From the NCBI GenBank assembly GCA_964655775.1, contig CAZZNQ010000088.1:1-16818 (forward strand): 16,818 nt of DNA, in the 5' to 3' direction. The number at the start of each line of letters is the position of its first letter. Positions within the stretch are counted from its first letter, which is position 1. Both the position numbers and the translations under genes were made by a program. This document shows positions 7,615 to 13,600 of the stretch, piece by piece. Below the pieces are notes generated by a model, which did not search any database, was not told the DNA's origin, and saw only the letters and a program-made list of their open reading frames with translations. The stretch is from CAZZNQ01 sp964655775 (lineage in GTDB: Bacteria; Planctomycetota; Brocadiia; SM23-32).

Positions 7615-10600
7615 ATGAAGACCGGAAGGTATGCCGTGCTGATCGTGTTCGCCGCGCTGGCGATCGCCAGGGTCACGCTGGCGCAGCAGGCGCAGAGTCC
7701 AGCGCCGACGCCGGCGGTGGAGAAGTACGTGATCGAGGAGGCGGCAACGCGGGCGGCGCCCCAAGACGGCGCGATGCAGGGGACCATGAAGCTGCAGGTG
7801 CGCCTGCTGGACGACGGCGACACCTGGATCCCGCTCTTCTCGGGCAACGTGGGCGTCACCGTTGCCGAGGCGTCGGGAGGCGGATGGTTCACGGCCAAGC
7901 CCACCCTGATGCGGCGCGGAGAGACCGTGGGGATACTGCTGCGCGGCAAGGGCCACTACAGCGTCGAGCTGGGCTTCGCCACGGCGCTGACCAGCGGCCC
8001 CCAGCAGAACTCGGCCGAGGTGCCGATGGTGCCCGCGCTGACCGGCGTCTGCGAGGTAACGCTGCCGGGGGCGAACCTGGATGTCACGCTGTCCCCGGAG
8101 CTGCCCCATCAAGTGCAGACGCTGGGCAAGAGCACGCTGCTGACGGTCTACGGTTCCGCCGACGGGGCCGTGCAGATGTCGTGGAAGCCCGGACCCGAGG
8201 CGCGCGAGGTGGAGCGGATCGCCTTCGCCGAACAGAGCATGCGCATGCACGTCTCCCCCGGGCTGTTGCGCGTGGACACGGAGATCGTCTACTCGCTGCT
8301 GCAGGGGCGGATGCCCCGGGCCCAGGTCGAGGTGCCGGCGGGATACTCGATCCTGCGCGTAGAGGGCGAGAACCTGCGCATGTGGGACATCGAGCGCCAA
8401 GCCGAGGGCCGGGCCGTGATAACGGCCGCGCTGCTGGACGAGACCGCGTCGCGCAGCACGCTGCGGCTGGCGCTGGAGAAGACGCTCGAGCCTGTGCCGG
8501 TGCAGATCGAAGCGCCGCAGGTTCAGGCGCTGGACGTCACGCGCGAGAAGGGCACCATCGCCGTCTCGGTCGAGAAGGGCCTCCAGGCGGAGATCGTGGA
8601 CCGGTCGAACATCGCCCAGGTCAACCTCTCCGAGATGGCAGACGGCAAGAACGGTCCCGTCGAGCGCTATTCCCTGGCGATGCGCTACCTGGCGCGCCCG
8701 TTCCGCGTGACGCTTCGCGTGTCGACCATCGAGCCGAAGGTCTACGGCGAGGTGACCTGCCTGACGGTCGCCTCCCTGGAGCGGTTCCGACAGTACTGGA
8801 CCGTGGACTACGAGATCCGCAACGCCGGCGTGTTCCAGCTCAAGCTGGGGCTCGCGCCGGGGATGAAGCTGATAAGCCTGCGCGGGGAGAATATCAACAA
8901 CCAGAGCCTGGACGCGGCCACCAACGTGCTTACCGTGGACCTGCGGTCCAAGGCCGAGGGCGAGTACTCGCTGGCGCTGCAGACCTCCAGCGAGGTGGCC
9001 GAGCCCGCCGCGGCGGTGCTGCCGATGCTGGGACTGATCGGCGCGGAGCGTCAGTGGGGCACGGTGGCGGTCGCCGCCGACACGGGCACGGCCGTCGAGG
9101 CGCGCGTGATGAAGGGCATCAGCCAGATCGACCTGAGCGAACTGGCCACGCTCCCGAACCTGACCCAGATGGTGCGCGAGCAGCGCTCGCCGGAGCCGAC
9201 GCTCGCGTTCCGCTACCTGAGCCTGCCGGCCGACCTGGTGCTGAGCACGACGCGCATCCGGCCGGAACTCAAGGTCAATCCGCTTCACATGATCCAGCTC
9301 ACGCGCAAGAACCTGCGCTACCAGTCCATCTTCAACTACCAGATCAAGAAGGCCGGCGTGTTCCAGCTTCGCCTGCACCTGCCGCCGGAGCTGCGCGGCA
9401 GCCTGACCGTGACGGGTCCGAAGGTGGAGGACTACAGCTACGAGCCGGTGAGCAGCACGCTGACCGTGCAGCTTACGGAGAAGACGCTGGGCGACGTGAC
9501 GGTCGAGATCCAGACCGAGGCGCTGCTGGGCAAGGAGCTTCCGAAGCCGGGCAGGTCGGACGTGTTCCCCATCCCGCCCATCTACGCGCTGGACTGCGAG
9601 CAGGAGCGCGGCCATCTCGCGCTGGCCACCACGGAGAGCGTGCGTCTGAAGCGCTCCGGCGAGGGCGGCGCGCTGCACGACGTGGACGTGCAGGAGATAC
9701 CGCCCGCGCTGCGCCAGCGCACGGCCTCGCCCAAGCTGGCCTTCCGCATCATCGAGTCGCCCTGGACGCTGGACATCGAGGCGACCAGCATCTCGCCGAG
9801 AATCCAGGCGCAGACGTTCAACTACATCCGTTTCGGTGAGGACTACCTGATCGGGGCCAGCACCATCGACTTCACCATCCAGTACGCGGGCGTGAGCGAG
9901 TTCCGCGTGCGCCTGCCCGAGGGCGTGACCGAGCCGAACATCCGCGGCGAGAACATCAAGATCCAGGAGAAGGTGACCGGCGAGGAGTCCTCCGCCGAGG
10001 CCGATTCTGCGGGCGCGGAACCGGATGGCGAGCTGTGGCGCGTGGAGCTCCAGGGCGAGGTGAAGGACTCCTACCAGCTCATCTTCGAGTACACCATCGA
10101 CCTGGATCCGGACCGCCTGCAGCGCACGTTCACCGGGCCGCGCGTCTCGGGCGACATGCCCGAGGTCGAACGCGAGATAGGCTACCTGGCCGTGACCGGC
10201 GATCCGTCCCTGGAGTTGACGCCGCTGGCCGACGAGCTGAAGGACCTGACGCCCGTGGACGAGGAGGAGATACCGGTGAAGTTCCGGCGCCTGCCGCCTT
10301 CCGTTGCGCAGCAGATCGGCCGGGAGACGGTGCCGATCCTCTTCGCGTTCCGCTACCTGGGCCACCCTTACCTGCTGGCCCTCTCCTCGATCCGCCACGA
10401 CGAGGCCGACGTGGTGACCGCCGTGGTCGAAAGCTGCAAGCTGGACACCACGCTCACCGCCGAGGGCAACCGCATCACCACCATGCTGGCCGACGTGCGC
10501 AGCCGCTATCAACCGTTCCTGGAGATCGAGCTGCCCGAAGGCGCCCGGCTCTGGCACGCGCTGGTGCAGGGACGCCGCGTGCGTCCGCTCACGGACACGG

Positions 10601-11430
10601 TCTCCGGCCGCGAGGTCACCAAGGTGCCGATCGCGCAGGTGCAGGGGCTGGACGGGCCGGTGCGGGTCGAGCTGCAGTGGGAGGAGATGGGCGGATCGGA
10701 ACTGGGGCGCTGGCAGACGGTGCGGCTCGAGGTGCCGTCGCTGATGGGCGTGCGCGTACTGCGACTGGGCTGGGTGCTTCAGCTTCCGCGCGAGGTGCGC
10801 GTGGTCAGCACCGGCGGCACGCTCCAGAGCCTGCCGTCCGACGCCTATTTCGAGCCCGCACTGCGCGAGATGCGCCCCGCCGGCGGCTCGACGACGCCCG
10901 GCGTGGGCGGCATCGGCGACGGCCAGTTTGAGTTCCAGGAGGGCAGCAACTTCCGGGTGCTCCAGGGGCGGTCCGGCGCACGCGAGTCCGAACGCGCCGC
11001 CATGGTCCACTCGGGTCAGAAGCCCGAACTCCCCCGGCGCTGCTACTTCCAGGGCCTGATACTGAACCCGGACATCGCCGCACGCGCCACCGCCACCTGC
11101 ACCACGGCCCCCGCGCTCACCATCACGCTGGCGGCCCTGGTGCTGGTCACGTTCGCGATCTGCGCCGTCTTCTGGACCAGGAGCGGACTTTCGGCGCCGG
11201 TCGCCTTCGGCGTTCTGGCCGTGGCGGCGCTGATCCTGGCGGGCGTTCACGTGGTGATGGAAGAAGACTACTCCGTGTTCCTCATCGCGCTGTTCAACAC
11301 GCTGTGGATCACGGCGGTGCTGCTCGCCCTGATCGAGCTGGCCCGGCAAATCGGCTCCTCGACGCCCGAGAAGCCCGATGCCGAGGATGGGCCCCAGCCG
11401 CCCTCCGAACCGAAGCCGGAGGACGCGTGA
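7615..11430 (+). CDS. Giant exported membrane-anchored protein with five tandem beta modules
   Basis: 1271 residues; no named family recognised. I chose ATG 7615 because AAGGAG lies 8 nt upstream and the signal peptide starts exactly there (KTGRYAVLIVFAALAIARVT, then LA/QQ cleavage near residue 23); an in-frame ATG at 7543 only adds a polar stretch. After an N-terminal domain come five related modules beginning near residues 200, 349, 528, 706 and 906. Modules 2-5 open with variants of LAFRYL..P; modules 2-4 share an 'AGVFQLRLHLPP' strand. Linkers between modules share a core: EKGTIAVSV, QWGTVAVAA, ERGHLALAT, EIGYLAVTG. The fifth module ends with FLEIELPEGARLWHALVQG. A Gly-rich linker (about 1090-1110) leads to three helices (about 1166-1187, 1195-1216, 1219-1244) and an acidic, proline-rich tail. 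The ectodomain and anchor resemble the 1715-residue protein, which looks like a paralogue with an insertion. Probable envelope or surface role; unproven. Confidence 0.85.
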   Translation: MKTGRYAVLIVFAALAIARVTLAQQAQSPAPTPAVEKYVIEEAATRAAPQDGAMQGTMKLQVRLLDDGDTWIPLFSGNVGVTVAEASGGGWFTAKPTLMRRGETVGILLRGKGHYSVELGFATALTSGPQQNSAEVPMVPALTGVCEVTLPGANLDVTLSPELPHQVQTLGKSTLLTVYGSADGAVQMSWKPGPEAREVERIAFAEQSMRMHVSPGLLRVDTEIVYSLLQGRMPRAQVEVPAGYSILRVEGENLRMWDIERQAEGRAVITAALLDETASRSTLRLALEKTLEPVPVQIEAPQVQALDVTREKGTIAVSVEKGLQAEIVDRSNIAQVNLSEMADGKNGPVERYSLAMRYLARPFRVTLRVSTIEPKVYGEVTCLTVASLERFRQYWTVDYEIRNAGVFQLKLGLAPGMKLISLRGENINNQSLDAATNVLTVDLRSKAEGEYSLALQTSSEVAEPAAAVLPMLGLIGAERQWGTVAVAADTGTAVEARVMKGISQIDLSELATLPNLTQMVREQRSPEPTLAFRYLSLPADLVLSTTRIRPELKVNPLHMIQLTRKNLRYQSIFNYQIKKAGVFQLRLHLPPELRGSLTVTGPKVEDYSYEPVSSTLTVQLTEKTLGDVTVEIQTEALLGKELPKPGRSDVFPIPPIYALDCEQERGHLALATTESVRLKRSGEGGALHDVDVQEIPPALRQRTASPKLAFRIIESPWTLDIEATSISPRIQAQTFNYIRFGEDYLIGASTIDFTIQYAGVSEFRVRLPEGVTEPNIRGENIKIQEKVTGEESSAEADSAGAEPDGELWRVELQGEVKDSYQLIFEYTIDLDPDRLQRTFTGPRVSGDMPEVEREIGYLAVTGDPSLELTPLADELKDLTPVDEEEIPVKFRRLPPSVAQQIGRETVPILFAFRYLGHPYLLALSSIRHDEADVVTAVVESCKLDTTLTAEGNRITTMLADVRSRYQPFLEIELPEGARLWHALVQGRRVRPLTDTVSGREVTKVPIAQVQGLDGPVRVELQWEEMGGSELGRWQTVRLEVPSLMGVRVLRLGWVLQLPREVRVVSTGGTLQSLPSDAYFEPALREMRPAGGSTTPGVGGIGDGQFEFQEGSNFRVLQGRSGARESERAAMVHSGQKPELPRRCYFQGLILNPDIAARATATCTTAPALTITLAALVLVTFAICAVFWTRSGLSAPVAFGVLAVAALILAGVHVVMEEDYSVFLIALFNTLWITAVLLALIELARQIGSSTPEKPDAEDGPQPPSEPKPEDA

Positions 11431-11431
11431 T

Positions 11432-11444
11432 CGGCGCCCCGCCG
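11432..11444. terminator. Weak hairpin between convergent genes
   Basis: CGGCG-CCC-CGCCG is a 5-bp GC stem with a 3-nt loop in the 19-nt gap between the stop of the giant protein (plus strand) and the stop of the small minus-strand frame. No T-run follows on either strand, so an intrinsic terminator is only a possibility. Confidence 0.2.
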
Positions 11445-11449
11445 CAAAC

Positions 11450-11557
11450 TCAGCCCAGCATGGCGAGAACCATAATCACCATGAACACCACGGCTTCGAC
11501 CCCGATGAGGGCCGACATCCCGAGAGCGATGTAGAGGTCCTTCTGGTTGGGATTCAT
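11450..11557 (-). CDS. Possible 35-residue single-pass membrane protein
   Basis: This short frame reads MNPNQKDLYIALGMSALIGV, followed by EAVVFMVIMVLAMLG and a TGA. A short polar N-terminus is followed by one hydrophobic helix (about 9-34) interrupted by a single Glu at position 21. It has the look of a small bacterial membrane protein. Its ATG is 124 nt beyond the stop of the last Hsp20 gene on the same strand, so it may belong to that transcript. The ribosome site is poor (only a distant GAGG), and no homologue is recognised. The clean start, helix and stop, and its position filling the gap exactly, favour a real gene over chance, but the evidence is modest. Confidence 0.45.
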   Translation of the reverse strand: MNPNQKDLYIALGMSALIGVEAVVFMVIMVLAMLG

Positions 11558-11629
11558 GGCCTGTTGCGACCTCGCATGAGACGGTTGCCGGAACCGCAAC
11601 GCTCACAAACGCACACTCGCTCGCGCCGT

Positions 11630-11658
11630 CGGGCCGGGATCCTGAAGGCCCCGGCCCG
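11630..11658 (-). terminator. GC-rich hairpin downstream of the Hsp20 cluster
   Basis: CGGGCCGGG (11630-11638) and CCCGGCCCG (11650-11658) form a perfect 9-bp stem with an 11-nt loop, 23 nt past the stop of the last Hsp20 gene. There is no T-tract after it on the minus strand, so it would be a Rho-independent terminator of the GC-only kind, or a transcript-stabilising stem. A second, weaker stem (CGGTT/AACCG) lies at 11582-11596. Confidence 0.4.
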
Positions 11659-11681
11659 TGGCTCGTGCATCACGTGGAAGG

Positions 11682-12194
11682 TCAGCTCGACGCCTCGGAC
11701 TCCTCGCCGGAACCGATCTCGATCTTCCTGCCCCGCTGCTTCTCGCTCTTGGGAAGCGTCAGCCGGAGCACGCCGTCCTTGAACTGCGCCTCGACGGCGT
11801 CCTCGTCCACCTCGGTCGGCAGCGGGACGCGGCGGACGAACGATCCGTACGAACGCTCGATGCGCACGTAATCGCCGCGCCGCTCCTCCTCCTCTTCCTT
11901 CTTCTGACCGCGGATGGTCAGCACGCCCTCCGCCAGCGAGACGTCGATGTCGTCCCTGGAGAGGCCGGGCAGCTCGGCGGTCACGCGGTACTCCTTCTCG
12001 TCCTCGGCCACGTCCACGTCCGGCGAGAACTGCTCCGGGGCCGCCCACGGCCGCATCCGCGTCAGCGCCCACGGCGTGAACGCCTCCTCGAAGAAGTCCC
12101 GGAACATGTCCCTCGCCTGTCGCTCGGACGGGGCGAGCGACTCCTCATCGTCTTCCCTCTTCTTACGCCACGGAACAAGATCCCTGAGAGCCAT
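11682..12194 (-). CDS. Small heat-shock protein, Hsp20/alpha-crystallin family (third in the cluster)
   Basis: This 170-residue ATP-independent holdase chaperone binds unfolding cytoplasmic proteins. The alpha-crystallin domain spans about residues 58-155: it starts at SPDVDVAEDEKEYRVTAELP, includes 'GVLTIRG' at 90-96, and ends in the diagnostic FKDGVLRLTLPK (138-149). The C-terminal I-x-I contact motif is present as KIEI (157-160), followed by a short polar tail. The N-terminal arm is long and charged (WRKKREDDEESL) with an aromatic RDFFEEAFTPWAL stretch of the type that controls oligomer assembly. An acid-rich insertion (KKEEEEERR) lies in the middle loop. The ATG at 12194 has AAAGGAG about 8 nt upstream. 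It is transcribed after the other two Hsp20 genes and is clearly different from them, so the three are not recent copies. Confidence 0.95.
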   Translation of the reverse strand: MALRDLVPWRKKREDDEESLAPSERQARDMFRDFFEEAFTPWALTRMRPWAAPEQFSPDVDVAEDEKEYRVTAELPGLSRDDIDVSLAEGVLTIRGQKKEEEEERRGDYVRIERSYGSFVRRVPLPTEVDEDAVEAQFKDGVLRLTLPKSEKQRGRKIEIGSGEESEASS

Positions 12195-12238
12195 TGTCGC
12201 GCTCCTTTCGTATGTTCAGTTGGCCTGTATGCCGGGGG

Positions 12239-12631
12239 CTATTCGCCGGTGATCTCGATCTTGCGGGGGCGGTGCGCCTCGGCCTTCGGCACGGTCAGCC
12301 GCAGCACGCCGTCCTTCAGATTGGCCTCGATGCCGGCCGCGTCCAGCCCGCTGCCGAGGGTGAAGCTCCGGTAGAACTTGCCCACCTCGTATTCGGCATA
12401 GCTCGGGCTCAGGCCCTCTTTCTCCTCCACCTTCGGCGTCGCCTCGATGGTCAGCACGCCGCTCTCCAGCGTCACGTCCACGTCCTCCCGGGCAACGCCC
12501 GGCAGATCGGCCGTGACCACCAGCGCGTCGGACCGCTCCACGATGTCCACCTGCGGGCGGAAGGTCGGGCCCTCGACGGCCCGCTCGGGCACGCTTCGTT
12601 CCTGCTTCGTCACCTGGATGTCGTCGCTCAT
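12239..12631 (-). CDS. Small heat-shock protein, Hsp20/alpha-crystallin family (middle of the cluster)
   Basis: A 130-residue holdase chaperone. The alpha-crystallin domain covers about residues 24-120, from 'FRPQVDIVERSDALVVTADL' to KDGVLRLTVPKAEAHR (106-121). The I-x-I motif is KIEIT near the end. The N-terminal arm is short (about 23 residues), polar and without the aromatic residues seen in the neighbour, which predicts smaller or mixed oligomers. I chose ATG 12631 because AGGAGA lies 7 nt upstream. The frame stays open upstream to 12979, but that extension overlaps the preceding Hsp20 gene in another frame and is not Hsp20-like. The 44-nt gaps on both sides indicate one operon, so hetero-oligomers with the two neighbours are plausible. 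Confidence 0.95.
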   Translation of the reverse strand: MSDDIQVTKQERSVPERAVEGPTFRPQVDIVERSDALVVTADLPGVAREDVDVTLESGVLTIEATPKVEEKEGLSPSYAEYEVGKFYRSFTLGSGLDAAGIEANLKDGVLRLTVPKAEAHRPRKIEITGE

Positions 12632-12675
12632 GTTGATTTCTCCTGTCTCTCGATGCTCGTGGGGCCGCTTCCGTC

Positions 12676-13125
12676 TCAGCCTTTGACCTCGATCTTGTGC
12701 GGTTTCTGCGCCTCCGCCCGCGGAAGCTCCACGGTCAGCACACCGTTGCGGTAGGTGGCGCTCACCTGGTCGCCCTCGACCGCAAACGGCAACGCAACGC
12801 TGCGGGCGAAAGAGCCGTAACCCCGCTCCTGGCGCACCCATCGCTCCTCGCCCGCCAGCTCGTCCGGCTCGCGCGAACCGCGGATGGTCAGCACCTCGTT
12901 CTCCACCGACACGTCCAGATCGTCGGGCGCCACGCCCGGAATCTCCGCCGTCACCAGGGCCTTGTCGGCACTGGTCCATACGTTGACGGCCGGGAACTCG
13001 CGGGCGGCCGGCTGCGTGCCGAGCGCGCTCGACAGCAGCCCCAGGTCGCGCATCATCCTATCGACGTGCTGCCAGGGATGGTGATGGTGCAGAGACGGCT
13101 CCCTTCTCCAATGCCACAATGCCAT
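12676..13125 (-). CDS. Small heat-shock protein, Hsp20/alpha-crystallin family (first of the cluster)
   Basis: A 149-residue holdase chaperone, first gene of a three-gene Hsp20 operon. The alpha-crystallin domain runs from about residue 44 (FPAVNVWTSADKALVTAEIP) to 135, with NGVLTVELPR at 127-136. The C-terminal contact motif is KIEV, an I-x-V variant of I-x-I. The N-terminal arm carries four consecutive histidines (residues 13-16) and the repeated aromatic pattern WHWRR, which could bind metal but may be incidental. The ATG at 13125 is preceded by GAGGAGG, 8 nt upstream. No CIRCE operator (TTAGCACTC-N9-GAGTGCTAA) and no clear sigma-32-type promoter was seen upstream, so heat regulation cannot be read from the sequence. 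Confidence 0.95.
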   Translation of the reverse strand: MALWHWRREPSLHHHHPWQHVDRMMRDLGLLSSALGTQPAAREFPAVNVWTSADKALVTAEIPGVAPDDLDVSVENEVLTIRGSREPDELAGEERWVRQERGYGSFARSVALPFAVEGDQVSATYRNGVLTVELPRAEAQKPHKIEVKG

Positions 13126-13600
13126 GATCCGACCTCCTCGATTTGAGTTGTCCTCGGGTCCTTCCGCGCCCGGCTCTCACTAACGCAACGCCCATGCCGA
13201 ATCGCCGTTCACCACGATGTTGACGGATGTAAGGCATTGCTGCGCAATGCCTTAAGCGGGCTCTACCGTGGCCTCGTCATGCTCTGGGTAAGGCACCCCG
13301 CCGCCCGTTGGCGGCCCCCGATGGGCGTCCAATCCTGCCATTTTGGCAGGCAAGGGCCGCAGGTCAGAGAGGCTACTTGCGGGCGGAGTGCCCCCTCGGC
13401 TTTCGTTCTCACCCGTCTCATTCCCACGCTAACGGCAGGCCCCACCAGCGGGCAATCGGTCCTTTTCGCACCCCGCCGTTCGCCAATGCTCAGAGGCGCT
13501 TGGGGAGGACAGAGCGCGAACCACGAGCGCGGGTTCTGAGGGAAGGTGCCCGGCGCAGGAGCCGCCGTGCTCCCCTTCCGGACGCAGGCGAGGCGGACCG
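13126..13600. other. 475-nt intergenic region with three hairpins, no convincing gene
   Basis: Lies between the first Hsp20 gene and the 583-residue membrane protein. It contains three separate perfect stems: 13230-13254 (11 bp, 3-nt loop), 13300-13315 (GCCGCC/GGCGGC, 4-nt loop) and 13334-13350 (CCTGCC/GGCAGG, 5-nt loop). Open frames on both strands here encode Arg/Pro/Cys-rich low-quality sequence with no recognisable domain. One of them (minus strand, 13263-13604) would start in a GTGA overlap with the stop of the neighbouring gene, which keeps a small chance of coding open. The dense stems suggest an RNA-structured leader, a small RNA, or a dispersed non-coding element. Confidence 0.5.
13230..13254. 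repeat. 25-nt near-perfect palindrome upstream of the Hsp20 operon
   Basis: TAAGGCATTGC and GCAATGCCTTA form an 11-bp perfect inverted repeat around a 3-nt centre, about 105 nt upstream of the first Hsp20 start. It could be an operator, a transcript hairpin, or the end of a mobile or repeated element. It is not CIRCE. As a hairpin it would end in CTTAAG rather than a T-run. Confidence 0.65.

Noticed and set aside
7591..11349. A 1252-codon open frame antisense to the 1271-residue protein
   Set aside because: It is in exact codon register with the sense gene, so it only requires that TTA, CTA and TCA codons are absent from the sense strand, as expected with G/C-ending codon use. Its translation is His/Arg/Gln-rich, without domains or a signal peptide. 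Similar antisense frames over 2204-3979 and 3995-5953 are explained the same way.
12239..12979. A longer 246-residue version of the middle Hsp20
   Set aside because: The extra 116 residues overlap the first Hsp20 gene in another frame and are Gly/Arg-rich. A good ribosome site and an Hsp20-like start exist at 12631.
13126..13230. A CIRCE operator or sigma-32 promoter for the Hsp20 operon
   Set aside because: I looked for the CIRCE inverted repeat and CTTGAA/CCCCAT-type boxes and found no acceptable match.
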